From: Lacihabitans sp. CCS-44
GTDB taxonomy: Bacteria > Bacteroidota > Bacteroidia > Cytophagales > Spirosomataceae
Direction of reading: 5' to 3'
NCBI RefSeq assembly: GCF_024343735.1
Contig: NZ_RJUE01000005.1
Span: 1 to 64,000 of the forward strand
Length of the DNA stretch: 64,000 nucleotides
How positions within the stretch are numbered: position 1 is the stretch's first letter; each line of letters opens with the position of its first letter. The notes beneath the pieces were generated by a model, which was not told the origin of the DNA, searched no databases, and worked only from the letters and a program-made list of their open reading frames with translations. Below are positions 32,780 through 43,100 of this stretch, one piece after another. The position numbers were made by a program, and so were the translations under genes.

Positions 32780-33247
32780 ATGTTACAGAGAGTTCAATCC
32801 GTTTTGTTGTTGTTAACAGCCTTAGCACTAGGCGTATTTTTAGGTACAAATTCGTTTGTGAAGGCCATAAGTCCGAGTGAAAAAGTTGTGGTGAATCCAT
32901 ATCATGTTTTTCATCAAACAGGCAATTTGGCGAGTTTTAATAAAGACATTTATTACGTGGCTGTTTTGGGTGGCTTGGCCCTGATTCTCACAGTTTTTAC
33001 TATTTTTCAGTATAAAAATCGTATCCGTCAGATGCTTTTTGTGGCTCTGAATTCTTTACTGATAGGTGCGGCATTGGCCATCACGGTTTATCATATCCAA
33101 ACAGACGCCATAAAACTGGGCAGTGGCGAAGGTACCTACGGCTTGGGCATGTGGGCTGCTTTTGTGGCCTTGGCTGCCAATTGGTTGGCCAATAGATTCA
33201 TCAAAAAAGACGAAAAGTTGGTGAAGGATGCCGACAGAATGCGTTAA
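32780..33247 (+). CDS. DUF4293 family membrane protein
   Basis: A 155-residue protein with four membrane segments (VLLLLTALALGVFLGTNSF, YYVAVLGGLALILTVFTIF, QMLFVALNSLLIGAALAITV, LGMWAAFVALAANWLANRFI) and the opening MLQRVQSVLLLL, the DUF4293 signature found in Bacteroidetes. The C-terminus has NRFIKKDEKLVKDADRMR, which is strongly conserved in the family. No function is known. It lies 13 bp upstream of fmt, probably in one operon. Confidence 0.88.
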   Translation: MLQRVQSVLLLLTALALGVFLGTNSFVKAISPSEKVVVNPYHVFHQTGNLASFNKDIYYVAVLGGLALILTVFTIFQYKNRIRQMLFVALNSLLIGAALAITVYHIQTDAIKLGSGEGTYGLGMWAAFVALAANWLANRFIKKDEKLVKDADRMR

Positions 33248-33260
33248 AATCTAGAAATAA

Positions 33261-34190
33261 ATGAGAATTATATTTATGGGTACGCCTGACTTTGCAGTGG
33301 CTACTTTGCAAAGATTGGTGGAAAATGGCTTTGAGGTAGTGGCTGTCATAACTGCCCCTGATAAGCCCGTGGGGAGAGGCCAAAAAATGAGCGAGTCGCC
33401 CGTAAAGAAATACGCAGTTCTGCAGGGAATACCTGTTTTGCAGCCTGAAAAATTAAAGAATAAGGCTTTTCTGGAAGAACTGGCCACTTATCAAGCCGAC
33501 CTTCAAGTGGTGGTGGCTTTCAGAATGCTGCCTGAGTCAGTTTGGGCTATGCCAAAAATGGGTACTATAAACCTACACGGTTCTTTGCTGCCACAATACC
33601 GTGGTGCTGCTCCCATCAACTGGGCGGTTATAAATGGCGAAACCATAACAGGTGTAACCACTTTTTTCATTGAAAAGGAGATAGACACGGGCAATATTAT
33701 TTTTTCTGAAAACATAGAAATCAAAGCTACGGATACTGCTGGAGATTTGCACGACCGCATGATGTGGATTGGAGGCGATTTGATGGTGAAAACTGTAAAG
33801 GCCATACAATCTGGAGTTTATCCTAGTCTGAAGCAAGATTTTTCGCAAGAATTAAAACCTGCTCCGAAGATATTTAAGGAAACTTGCAAAATAGATTGGC
33901 AGAAAGATGCTAAAACTATATACAATTTTGTGCGAGGTTTAAGCCCTTACCCCGCTGCATGGACAACTTTAGATGGTAAAGTTTTGAAGATTTTTGAAAC
34001 AGAAATTGTTAGTGAAGAATTACCAGAATTATTAGACAATCTGAAATTTGAACATTTCATACTAAAAACCGATCACAAAAAACATCTACTCATTCAAACT
34101 TCAAACGGCTACTTAGCCATAAAAAGCCTTCAACTCGAAGGCAAAAAACGAATGACTACTGAGGAGTTTTTGAGGGGCTATAGGTTTTAG
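33261..34190 (+). CDS. fmt: Methionyl-tRNA formyltransferase
   Basis: This 309-residue enzyme formylates Met on initiator tRNA with 10-formyltetrahydrofolate. MRIIFMGTPDFAVATLQRLV opens the transferase domain; NLHGSLLPQYRGAAPINWAV contains the catalytic Asn-His and SLLPxYRG signature; ETITGVTTFFIEKEIDTGNI has the third catalytic residue (Asp). The C-terminal OB-type domain (about 205-309) binds tRNA. The length is normal. It follows the DUF4293 gene by 13 bp. Confidence 0.96.
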   Translation: MRIIFMGTPDFAVATLQRLVENGFEVVAVITAPDKPVGRGQKMSESPVKKYAVLQGIPVLQPEKLKNKAFLEELATYQADLQVVVAFRMLPESVWAMPKMGTINLHGSLLPQYRGAAPINWAVINGETITGVTTFFIEKEIDTGNIIFSENIEIKATDTAGDLHDRMMWIGGDLMVKTVKAIQSGVYPSLKQDFSQELKPAPKIFKETCKIDWQKDAKTIYNFVRGLSPYPAAWTTLDGKVLKIFETEIVSEELPELLDNLKFEHFILKTDHKKHLLIQTSNGYLAIKSLQLEGKKRMTTEEFLRGYRF

Positions 34191-34385
34191 ATAGGTTTTT
34201 GACAATCTTTCAAGTTCAGCAAGAGAAAAAGCGGATTGAAAATCCTTACTATATCACTTCTGGATTGTCCTGCAGAACATCCCGGACAGCGGATTTATGT
34301 TATCCAAAATCAAAAAGATACCAATTTATTGAAAATCCAAGAGCCTATGGAAAATACAACGATTTAAAACTAGTATTAGGAGCCA
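34191..34385. other. Non-coding gap between fmt and a convergent MFS gene, with repeated motifs
   Basis: A 195-bp gap between convergent genes. ATTGAAAATCC occurs at 34235-34245 and 34328-34338, and GCGGATT at two places. A short open frame (34199-34402) has no family features and is judged spurious. No terminator stem was found. The stretch may be a decayed repeat element. Confidence 0.4.
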
Positions 34386-35570
34386 TCACCGAATCGCCTT
34401 AATCCTACTCACCAGCAAACTTATCATCAAACCAAAAACGGCGATCAGTAAGTAAGAAATACGGAGATTGAAGACTTCCGAAACGTAGCCAATCATGGGC
34501 GGGCCTAAAAGAAAGCCGAGATAGCTGATGCTGGAAATGGAGGCTAGGGCTGTACTGGCAGACATATTTTTATGTGTTCCGGCCAAACTGAATACAGTTG
34601 GAATATTGGTGGATATACCAAAACCAACCAATAAAAACCCAAAAACTGCGGTGGGAATATAGGGGAAAATAACGGCTATCAATAAACCCACGGCTATCAT
34701 AACACCGTTGATTTGCATCATTTTTTTCTTTCCAAACTGTGCGGTGAGTTTGTTGCCAATAAACCTGCCAGTAGTCATCATCACCATAAAACTGGCATAA
34801 CCCAAAGTCACCCAACCGCCGGTTGCTCCCACAATGTCTTTAAAATATACACCACTCCAGTCAAACATGGCTCCTTCGCAGGACATGGCAAAGAAACCAA
34901 TTACGCCTAACGAAAGTATGAAACGGTCGGGTTTTGGAAAGAGTTTTGTCTTTTCTTGTCGAACGCTCACTTCTTCCAAAAGGTATTTTGAATTGAGCAA
35001 AGTAGCTCCTATGGATATAGCCGCAACAAGGATGAAATGAAACAAAGGGGAAACCTGCAACACGCCCATCAAAAGTCCGATGAGAGCTCCTGCAAATCCT
35101 GCCAAGCTCCACGAGCCATGAAATGAGGCCATTATGGGGCGGCGATACATTTTCTCGGCCGTTATGGCTTGTGTGTTTATAGAAATATTGCTTAAGTTTC
35201 CTGAAATTCCGAAGAAAAATAAGGCTAGTGCCAACTGAAATGGACTGGTTGCCAAAGCTAGAGCAATCATAGCCAGAGCGTATAAGGGAGGACCAAAGTA
35301 CATAATTTTTTTGCTGCCATATTTTCCGGCCAAATAACCTGAAAAAGGCATAGTGAGCATTTGTCCAGCCGGAAGGGCAAAAAGTATAGAACCCATGGCT
35401 CCGTCGGAAAGTTGCAAGGCTGTTTTGATATCTGGTATTCGGCTCGCCCAAGATGCAAAACACAAACCTTGAAAGAAATAAAATGCCGAAACGGCCCATC
35501 TAATTCGAGATCGGGTAGATTCGATGTTGGTGGCGAGCCCTCTGTCTAATTGTTGACTTGCTATTGTCAT
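34386..35570 (-). CDS. MFS transporter, YbjJ/fucose-permease-like
   Basis: A 394-residue permease with 12 predicted helices. The N-terminal helix 1 region has FFQGLCFASWASRIPDIKTA, the signature of the YbjJ-type MFS group, and AGKYGSKKIMYFG stands for motif A. Members are assigned to sugar or unknown-solute transport, so the substrate is open. The ATG at 35568-35570 was preferred to a TTG nine bases upstream. It converges with fmt. The promoter -7 box is at 35595-35602. An SDR enzyme that could act on fucose is encoded elsewhere in the window, but a link is speculative. Confidence 0.88.
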   Translation of the reverse strand: MTIASQQLDRGLATNIESTRSRIRWAVSAFYFFQGLCFASWASRIPDIKTALQLSDGAMGSILFALPAGQMLTMPFSGYLAGKYGSKKIMYFGPPLYALAMIALALATSPFQLALALFFFGISGNLSNISINTQAITAEKMYRRPIMASFHGSWSLAGFAGALIGLLMGVLQVSPLFHFILVAAISIGATLLNSKYLLEEVSVRQEKTKLFPKPDRFILSLGVIGFFAMSCEGAMFDWSGVYFKDIVGATGGWVTLGYASFMVMMTTGRFIGNKLTAQFGKKKMMQINGVMIAVGLLIAVIFPYIPTAVFGFLLVGFGISTNIPTVFSLAGTHKNMSASTALASISSISYLGFLLGPPMIGYVSEVFNLRISYLLIAVFGLMISLLVSRIKAIR

Positions 35571-35594
35571 GGTTTCCAAATGCTAAAGTGTACA

Positions 35595-35602
35595 CAAAAT
35601 TA
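35595..35602 (-). promoter_or_regulatory. -7 box for the YbjJ-like MFS gene
   Basis: TAATTTTG on the minus strand, 25 bases before the start codon. The -33 match is poor. Confidence 0.4.
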
Positions 35603-35724
35603 ATTCTTAGCTATTTGTTTTATGCCAATAATCACGCCGAATGTTCGGACTTTTGGTTTATATCAAATTGATTATGAGAATGTTTATATTTTGTGCGGAT
35701 AAAAAATCTGGTTTGAGAAACAAA

Positions 35725-35757
35725 AAGGGCTTCCAGAATTGAATCCAGAAACCCCTT
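35725..35757 (-). terminator. Possible terminator of the SusCD operon
   Basis: AAGGG (35725-35729) can pair with CCCTT (35753-35757) and there are further pairs inside an imperfect stem; on the minus strand T residues follow. It begins 7 bases past the AEC permease stop. The stem is irregular. Confidence 0.4.
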
Positions 35758-35763
35758 ATGATT

Positions 35764-36870
35764 TCAGTTTTTAGCGATTGTATTTGAGAAGCGAAGTGAA
35801 AGTTTATTGATAAAGATGGGAATTACAGATATGGCAATCATGCCGATACCCATATATATCATGGTGGAGCTATGAGCAAAGAATGTTCCAAACGATAATA
35901 TACCTAAGATAAGTCCTGATGAAAAAGGTAGCGAAAAGGCTAAAATCAAAACGGCAAATTCTATGTCGAACGTTCTTTTTTCTTTGGTTATATCGAGTTT
36001 ATCTTCTTTGAGATTGAAAGCCGAAATGTGTGCAAATGGCCAAAAACTGGCCGAACTCAGTGGTACCACTAGGGCCAGCAACATGAGGGTTGGGTCATTG
36101 ATGCCGAGCAGGGTAATCAGGAGTGCACTGAATAAAATACTTATGCCAGCCCTAAAAAACAACAGGGAAACGATGACTCTTTTTTGGCTTTGCTTTAGCT
36201 CTACTGCCAAGCCAATGAAAAGCAGAATAAGCGGGGTCATCATGGCACTGGTTTTGTCGAATATGTCGGTGATGAGTGTGGGTAGGCTTTTATAACTGAC
36301 ATTAAATACCAAAAGTACTATGGCTACTATCATTATGGAGTTGATAGGTTCTTTTACCATGCTCATCAGTAGGCTTTTAACTTTTGTCCAAGCATTTGCA
36401 TTTTCGTTTTTGTTTATTTCCAGAAACATATTCAGGGCAATAATATAGAGGAAAATAAGCACAAAAAACTTGTTGCCTACGTCTGCCATGGCTGCCAAGG
36501 CGAGGCTCTTTTCTCCCAAAAACTCCGCAACAAACGGAAAGCAAGAAAGTCCAGGTGCCAATGAGGGCATCAACATCTTGATGGTTCGGCCTCTCGAAGA
36601 GTTTTTGTCGATATTGAAAAAACCTAATATTGGTGGAATGAGAAAATACAAGAAGAAGTTGAAGACCACCGTAATGAGCGGCACCATAGCTAAGGTGGAG
36701 TCAAGCGGAATTTTCATCAGGGCAATAAAGATGGTTGAGGGTAGTGCCACTGTAAGCACCATTTCTTTGATACCGCCCACCATGTCTTTGTTTTTGTATT
36801 TTGCTTTCAGGAATATCCCGAGCAAGATTAGAAAAATAAGCGTTAGAGATTTTTGTAATGCTTCGTTCAT
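35764..36870 (-). CDS. AEC (auxin efflux carrier)-family permease
   Basis: A 368-residue protein with about ten membrane helices in two five-helix halves (LIFLILLGIFLKAKYKNKDM; MVLTVALPSTIFIALMKIPL; MLMPSLAPGLSCFPFVAEFL; SAMMTPLILLFIGLAVELKQ; LALVVPLSSASFWPFAHISA). The ALPSTIF element in helix 2 and the LxxxxxG in the second half fit the AEC family, known for carboxylate and auxin transport. It is the last gene of the SusC-SusD-lipoprotein-aminotransferase-AEC run. The ATG at 36868-36870 is preferred to a start 45 bases upstream. A small hairpin (36902-36907 with 36924-36929) lies upstream in the gap after the aminotransferase gene. Confidence 0.85.
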   Translation of the reverse strand: MNEALQKSLTLIFLILLGIFLKAKYKNKDMVGGIKEMVLTVALPSTIFIALMKIPLDSTLAMVPLITVVFNFFLYFLIPPILGFFNIDKNSSRGRTIKMLMPSLAPGLSCFPFVAEFLGEKSLALAAMADVGNKFFVLIFLYIIALNMFLEINKNENANAWTKVKSLLMSMVKEPINSIMIVAIVLLVFNVSYKSLPTLITDIFDKTSAMMTPLILLFIGLAVELKQSQKRVIVSLLFFRAGISILFSALLITLLGINDPTLMLLALVVPLSSASFWPFAHISAFNLKEDKLDITKEKRTFDIEFAVLILAFSLPFSSGLILGILSFGTFFAHSSTMIYMGIGMIAISVIPIFINKLSLRFSNTIAKN

Positions 36871-36953
36871 CACTGACAGTCTTAAAGGTGTTGTTGAAGT
36901 ATCGAGCCGCGACAATGGCCGCAGCTCGAAATTTTTGTTTTATAGGAGAAGGG

Positions 36954-38132
36954 TTAACTTAATTCTGCAAATCCTTTGGTGAACATCTTCATTTCGTCCA
37001 TGGTACCAATACTTACTCTGCAGTAGGTCTGGTTTTGGATGTCGAACGATCTCACACCTACGCCTTTGTCTGCCATCTTTTTGAGCATTTCTTTTCCGTT
37101 CATTTTTATTGGGAAAAGGATGAAGTTGGTATAAGAAGGAATATAAGTATAACCCATTTTGGTGAGTTCACCGTATACATATTCTTTGGCTTCGGCATTG
37201 AGTTTGATGCTCATATCTTGGAATTCTTTGTCGTCAATAGCAGCAGTGGCACCCAAAATAGATGTCAATGAAATACCCATTCCGCCTCTTGTTATTTTAT
37301 TGATAGACTCCAAGAAGCTTGGAAGAGCTGCCATATAACCTACTCTGATACCAGCCATTCCCATTACTTTGGAGAATGTACGGGCTATGATAACGTTTTT
37401 CTTTTGACCCAATAATGAAACCATAGATTCTGTCTGACCAGCGGCCAATTCTAAATAGGCTTCGTCTATGAAAATCGGCACTTTTTCAGAAACTCTTGAG
37501 CAGAAATCAAAAAGTTCTTTTGCTGAGGTTAAGCTACCCGTAGGGTTGTTTGGATTACAGATGTAAACCAATTTGGTGTCTTTGTCTATGGCTGCTTCCA
37601 TGGCTGGTAAGTCGTGCGACCAGTCTTTTTTGCATGGCACGGCTTTCCATTTGGCACCAACAGACTCTGCAACTCTGATAAGCGACATATAAGTTGGGTC
37701 GGCCGAAACGATGTTTCCACCATTCATAAACAATACAAGAGCTACTTTTTCCAACAAATCAGATGATCCAGGTCCCATCATGATGTGGTCAGCAGGCACG
37801 CCTTCTTTTTTCGAAATTTTTGCAACCAAGTCAAACATTTCTTTCCAAGCATAACGATTGCCGCCCGCTACGGACTCCTTGATGGCGGTTTGAGCACTCA
37901 TCGGAGGTCCGTATGGGTTTTCGTTAGAATTTAACTTGGCTTTGATTATGGGGGCGGGGTTTATAGATTCGTCTAAGAAGTGTTCACGCATATATGGGCT
38001 GTAAACGATCCTATTTTTAGCATCAACCTTTAATGTAGTGGCTGCAAATGCACCTTGCATAAGGTGAGGAGCTATGCCCAATCCACCCAAAGTTAGCAAG
38101 CCATTTTTCAATAAATTACGTCTGTTCATCAT
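36954..38132 (-). CDS. Tat-exported PLP aminotransferase, histidinol-phosphate-aminotransferase-like
   Basis: A 392-residue class I/II aminotransferase. The N-terminus MMNRRNLLKNGLLTLGGLGI is a twin-arginine signal ending near FAATT. The PLP fold is complete: LNSNENPYGPP, NPNNPTG (193-199), DEAYLE (223-228), the PLP Lys K255 in ARTFSKVMGMAGIRVGY and Arg263. A substrate Arg near CRVSIG in the C-terminus fits HisC-like enzymes. An exported PLP enzyme is unusual because PLP and folded enzyme are thought to need cytoplasmic loading, which Tat allows. It lies between the lipoprotein gene and the AEC permease in a SusCD operon, suggesting periplasmic amino-group removal from an imported amine or amino acid. 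Substrate unknown. Confidence 0.88.
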   Translation of the reverse strand: MMNRRNLLKNGLLTLGGLGIAPHLMQGAFAATTLKVDAKNRIVYSPYMREHFLDESINPAPIIKAKLNSNENPYGPPMSAQTAIKESVAGGNRYAWKEMFDLVAKISKKEGVPADHIMMGPGSSDLLEKVALVLFMNGGNIVSADPTYMSLIRVAESVGAKWKAVPCKKDWSHDLPAMEAAIDKDTKLVYICNPNNPTGSLTSAKELFDFCSRVSEKVPIFIDEAYLELAAGQTESMVSLLGQKKNVIIARTFSKVMGMAGIRVGYMAALPSFLESINKITRGGMGISLTSILGATAAIDDKEFQDMSIKLNAEAKEYVYGELTKMGYTYIPSYTNFILFPIKMNGKEMLKKMADKGVGVRSFDIQNQTYCRVSIGTMDEMKMFTKGFAELS

Positions 38133-38154
38133 TGTTTTGATATTTAAAGTTTTA

Positions 38155-38628
38155 TTATTTACCGGTGATTATGAAATATTTCGAAAATGAGACATCTTTG
38201 TAAGTACCTGATGCTGTTAGCCTAACGGCAGACCCCGCTTTGGGAGTTGCCACTCCTAATGATGCCCAAGTAGTAGATAATGCCGCCACGCCTTTTGTGT
38301 CTGTCGAAACTTCTTTGATTACTGCTCCTGTGCGTAGTTTGAAAGTGATTTTTACGCCTGAAACAGGAAGTGAGTCTATACCCACCTTGTAATCAAGAAT
38401 ACCTGTTTTGTCCAACTCAAGGACTTTTAGGTTTACGCTTGCGTCTGATGCTATTAGTGCAGGAACGCTTGGTTCTGTTGTCATTCCGCTAGAAAGTACA
38501 CCATCACTTCCTTGTACCAAAAGTAGAACTGGGGATACAACCCTTGCCACGAATGGATCAGCTTTTTCGCACGAGCTTAAACCAGCTCCCAATAGCGTTA
38601 TTACGAATATGTTTATTAATTTCTTCAT
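38155..38628 (-). CDS. Small lipoprotein with Ig-like (BIG-1-type) domain
   Basis: A 157-residue protein with a lipobox, MKKLINIFVITLLGAGLSSC (Cys20), and a C-terminal region with strands typical of an invasin/BIG-type domain: DSLPVSGVKITFKLRTGAVI, VSTDTKGVAALSTTWASLGV, GSAVRLTASGTYKDVSFS. VKITFxLRTG...TDTxGVAxLST is the core of that fold. It is third in the SusCD operon, 22 bp upstream of the aminotransferase gene. Such extra surface lipoproteins often help bind the imported substrate beside SusD, but here there is no direct evidence. Confidence 0.82.
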   Translation of the reverse strand: MKKLINIFVITLLGAGLSSCEKADPFVARVVSPVLLLVQGSDGVLSSGMTTEPSVPALIASDASVNLKVLELDKTGILDYKVGIDSLPVSGVKITFKLRTGAVIKEVSTDTKGVAALSTTWASLGVATPKAGSAVRLTASGTYKDVSFSKYFIITGK

Positions 38629-38643
38629 GATTTTTTCTATGTT

Positions 38644-40101
38644 TTATTTTTCTGACCACCAAAGTTTTACTTGCATGTCGTCTTTGCCTATTAGGCTTAT
38701 ACCAGCATCTAATTTGGTCTTGTTCAACGAATACTCTGTAGTAGGGTAGGGTAAACGAGTAGGAATAATTCCGTTGTTTTCAAAAACCGCTCTCGGGTCT
38801 TTGGCTGGCATAATTGGATAGCCCGTTCTGCGGTATTCTGTCCAAGCTTCTACGCCTTGTCCGAAAAGGGCAATCCATTTTTGGTCTAAGATTTTCTCTT
38901 TACTCACCGCTCCAACCGTCGTGAAATAGTCGGCAGGAATAGTAGCACCGAACTGTGTAAATGATGCATTGATACCCTTTTTGAAGTATTCATCAGCACT
39001 ACCAGTTATGTCCCCATCTATTGCTGCTTCGGCCAAGTCAAGTTGAAGTTCGCTGTAGGTCATCAGTACACTAGGAGCACTGGCTTTGGTGAAATAGTTG
39101 CCCAATGTGGCCGCCGAACTCAAATATGTAGTGGCAATAGCGTCTGGTAATCCGTTCGGAATTCCCTCATAAACACCTTTCACTGGAGTTCCGAATACAG
39201 CCAATCTGGTATCTTTCAGAGCCAAAAGTTTGTCAACAACAGTCTTGCTTAAGTTCCAGTCTGTTCTTCCACCTACTATCATTACTTCATTGAACTCGTT
39301 GTTTGAAGGACGGGAATCGGTGTTTTTCAAAACAGCATTGTCATCATTTGAGGTAAAAATTGGATACGTTGAAGGGTTGCCGAGAATTTCTGCTAAAACA
39401 GCTTTCGTTTCAGCAGCTTTTTTGGCGGCTTGTCTATTGGCTAATCGTACTCTTAATGAGTTTGCAAATTTCTTCCATTTCATAATATCTCCATTATAAA
39501 GAATATCTCCTGAAACGGCTGGTCCGCCAACCTTAAGTTTTTCGTTTGCTTCTTTCAAATCTGCTAAGAGACCTGAATACACCACATCCATGTTGTCAAA
39601 AGTTGGATTGTAAACTGGCTCAGCCGCCGAACCTTTTATGGCTTCTTTGTAAGGAATTGGTCCGTAAAGGTCTGTCAAAAGAGAGAAAGTCCATGATCTC
39701 ATTACTAGAGCTATACCTTCATAATTTGTGTTCGGAAGGTTTCCGTCAGCTTTTGACTGCTCAATAATTCTTTGGAAGTTTACAAGACCGTCAGTGTAAA
39801 AAGACTTCCAAGTATTGTTATAAAAAGTAGGCGTTATTCCGTAATTGTCTCCTTCATTGGAATAAATATTACGAGATAACTGCTGCACCCAAAGCATGGC
39901 TCCGTCTATATTTAATCTTTCAAAACGGGCATTGCCGCCCCAGTAACGATCTACGCTTCTTTCGATAGCAAAAGGCAACAAATACTGCGGGCTGATGTTT
40001 GTTGGGTTGTTTGGGTCGGTGTTCATTTCGTCGAAACCGTCGGTGCAAGAGAAAATGCTCAAGCAAAAAACACCCAGGAATATCAAACTTTTATTTTTCA
40101 T
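38644..40101 (-). CDS. SusD/RagB-family nutrient-binding lipoprotein (SusD-like_2)
   Basis: A 485-residue lipoprotein with lipobox SIFSC (Cys19) and the SusD-like_2 pattern: FDEMNTDPNNPTNISPQYLL at the N-terminus, then tetratricopeptide-like helices (YEGIALVMRSWTFSLLTDLY, GPIPYKEAIKGS), LRVRLANRQAAKKAAETKAV, and the C-terminal IGLWxEYRRTGYP-type block (VEAWTEYRRTGYPIMP). SusD caps the SusC barrel and captures ligand outside the cell. It follows susC by 20 bp. This subgroup is common in peptide and amine uptake as well as in glycan loci. Confidence 0.95.
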   Translation of the reverse strand: MKNKSLIFLGVFCLSIFSCTDGFDEMNTDPNNPTNISPQYLLPFAIERSVDRYWGGNARFERLNIDGAMLWVQQLSRNIYSNEGDNYGITPTFYNNTWKSFYTDGLVNFQRIIEQSKADGNLPNTNYEGIALVMRSWTFSLLTDLYGPIPYKEAIKGSAAEPVYNPTFDNMDVVYSGLLADLKEANEKLKVGGPAVSGDILYNGDIMKWKKFANSLRVRLANRQAAKKAAETKAVLAEILGNPSTYPIFTSNDDNAVLKNTDSRPSNNEFNEVMIVGGRTDWNLSKTVVDKLLALKDTRLAVFGTPVKGVYEGIPNGLPDAIATTYLSSAATLGNYFTKASAPSVLMTYSELQLDLAEAAIDGDITGSADEYFKKGINASFTQFGATIPADYFTTVGAVSKEKILDQKWIALFGQGVEAWTEYRRTGYPIMPAKDPRAVFENNGIIPTRLPYPTTEYSLNKTKLDAGISLIGKDDMQVKLWWSEK

Positions 40102-40121
40102 AATTCTGAAATTTTAATTGA

Positions 40122-43100
40122 TTAAAAACCAAGATTTAGATTGAAACCTAAGCTTCTTGAATTTGGTAATTCGCCATAAGCAAATCCTTGTGAGTTACCT
40201 CCGAATCTGTCCACTTCAGGGTCGATATGCGGCGTGTTTTTAAACAGTATGGCTAGGTTTCTACCCACTACCGAAAACTTCGCACTTTGGATTTTAAGTT
40301 TTTGAGCAATTCTATCTGGTATTTTGTAGCCAAACGACATCTCTCTCAATTTTACATAAGTACCATCATAAATTGAGGCCTCGTGGTATCTTCTTGGATT
40401 GTTATATCCATAGAGTTGATTGGCTGCTACAACCACATCGTTGGCCACGTAGTTAGGGTTTTCGGCTGTACCGATGTTCATAACACCTGTTCCAATTACT
40501 CCTTCTTCTCTACCAATGGCAGTTTCCTCATATTGACCAGTCCATCTGGCGGTACCTGTTCCTTCGTCGAATAAGTCGCCACCCACTTTAGCATCAAGCA
40601 ATGCACTCAACACAAATCTTTTGTAAGTGAATGAATTGCTCAGGCCACCTGTCCATTTAGGTTGTACGTTTCCAAGTATCTTAGGAGTGTTATCCACAAC
40701 TGGTAAGCCATTGCTGTAAACTACTTGACCATCAGGAGAATGTACAAAACCAATACCGAACAATGTACCGTAAGGTTGACCAACCTTGGCTATTGAGATT
40801 AGTCCTCTTCTCTCTTGTAAAGTGTAGGTATCCAAGCCTTCGGCAAGTTCTTCTACCAAGTTTCTGTTTCTGGCATAGTTTACACCGATCTCCCATTTCA
40901 GTTTGCTGCTTGCACTCAATGGAGAACCAGATAATGAAATTTCTACACCTTTGTTAGATATTTTACCAGCATTCAAGATTCTCTTGTCGTATCCACTGGC
41001 TTTTGAAATTTCTACACCAAGTATTTGATTTTTAGTCGTTTGTTCGTAGTAAGTCGCATCAAGTGATAATCTGTTTTTCAAGAATTTCAAGTCTAAACCA
41101 AATTCTATACCGGTTGTGATTTCAGGCTTAAGAGTGGCATTTGAAATGGTCAAATTTTCATAATACTGAGGAATACTGCCGTTCCATGAACCCGACGCTC
41201 TGAAAGTTTGAGCCAATTGATATGGATCTGCATCATTTCCTACTTGTGCCCATGATGCTCTTACTTTTCCATAGGATAATATTGGGTTAGAGATAGAGAG
41301 CAAATCTGTCAAAACTGCACTTCCTGATACCGACGGATAGAAATAAGATCTATCAATTGATGGCAATGTGCTAGACCAGTCGTTACGAGCAGTTACGTCT
41401 AAGAACAAAGCATTCTTGTATCCAAACTGCGACGAAGCATAAACACTTTGTACTTCAGACTCGGTAATAGTGCTGGCTACGGTGTTTTGGCTTGGATTGG
41501 AGTTTCCAAGGTTATAAACGCCGTCAACTACCAATTCACCCACGTTTGTGAAGTTTCTTTTGTAGAAATTGGTTCTTTGTGCACCACCAGCCGAAGCAAC
41601 CAGTGAGAAGTTTTTACCAAACATTCTGTCGTAAGTCAAAAGGAAATCGTGGTTAGTTTCTTGACTTCTCAGTACCTCCTCCGAATATCTTCCTGGAGTT
41701 TTATTACCATTTCTAACTCTTTCAAAATTCACGATGTTCGTTCTGGTATCTGTCCACATGTCAGTACCAGTTCTTACCAAAGCTTTTAGGTGTTCATTGA
41801 TTTTTATACTCAATGAAATATTGCCCACAAGTCTGTCTTTGTCGTTGATGTTTGGCAATAACTCATTCAAATAGAATGGATTAGTGAAAAATGTGTGCTG
41901 CCAGTTAGGAGGGTCATTGTCAGGAAGTCTGCCGGCTACAGCTCTTTGAATATGTACGCCAGTGTAATCTCTCCAGTCGGCCAGTTGATCCCATGAAATG
42001 TGTCTGTGCGACCAGATAAATTGGTCTCCACCTGTAAAGGTTCTGTTTCCACCCGATTTGATATACTCACCAGAAGTATTTACTGACAAAAACTTATTGA
42101 TGGTGTAAGCCGAATTCAGCTTGAAGTTGTTTCTGTTGAAACCATTGAAAGCAGCTATACCTTTTTGAGTAAGATTAGAATAACTTATCCTGAAACTTCC
42201 CTTGTCGTTTCCACCTGAAAGGGCTATTGAATTGGTAGCGGATGTACCCGTATCCCAAAATTCCTCCCAGTTGTTGGGTTGCGGAGTTAAAGGAGCTACG
42301 TCCTTTCCGGTCCACCATTGTCTAACCAATCGGCCATCCATGGGAGCACCCCAGCTTTCGTCGGTACCGTCGGTACCAGTAGTTCTACCCGGAGACACCG
42401 AACCATAAGCCGCAGCGTATTGATCGTAAGCATCTGGTGCCAATACACCACTCCAACCATCTGAATACCAAGTTCTGTAGCCATTTCCACCACCGTAGAT
42501 ATCCTGAAAATCAGGCTTAACAAGTGGTCTTTCCATGGTGTAGTTTGTATTGAATTCTATACCCAATCCTTTGGTGCCAGCACCATTTTTGGTCGTAATC
42601 AGGATTACACCGTTCGCCGCCCTTGAACCATACAAGGCAGCTGCGTTCGGTCCTTTAAGTACTGATACTTCTTTGATATTATCTGGGTTGATTTCCGAAA
42701 TACCACCTCCAAATTGTTTATTATTGTCCTGCTGCAATGGCACACCATCCACCACAATGAGTGGTTGGTTATTACCAGATACCGACGATGAACCTCTAAT
42801 TTGGATAGTTGAGCCACTTCCTGGGCCTCCGTTTGCACTTATTCTTACACCAGCCACTTTGCCTGAGAGGGCATTGGCCACGTTAGTAGATCTCGACTCT
42901 GTCAGACTTTCGCCTTTCACTTCTTGTTGTGAAAAGCCCAACGACTTTTTTTCTCTTGAAATACCCAGTGCAGTTACGACTACCTCGTTTAGAAGTTTAG
43001 AATCTGTTTCCATCAAAATGTCTAGGGAAGTTTTAGATTTTACTGCCACTTCCATAGGTGTAAAACCTATTGCACTAAAAACCAGAACGGCGTCGGGGTT

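Noticed and set aside
34199-34402. 67-residue open frame after fmt
   Set aside because: Low-complexity, no family pattern, no start signal, overlaps the end of the MFS gene on the other strand; judged non-coding.
34861-35499. 212-residue frame overlapping the YbjJ-like MFS gene
   Set aside because: Same-strand frame-shifted shadow with many Cys, Arg and His residues typical of out-of-frame reading.
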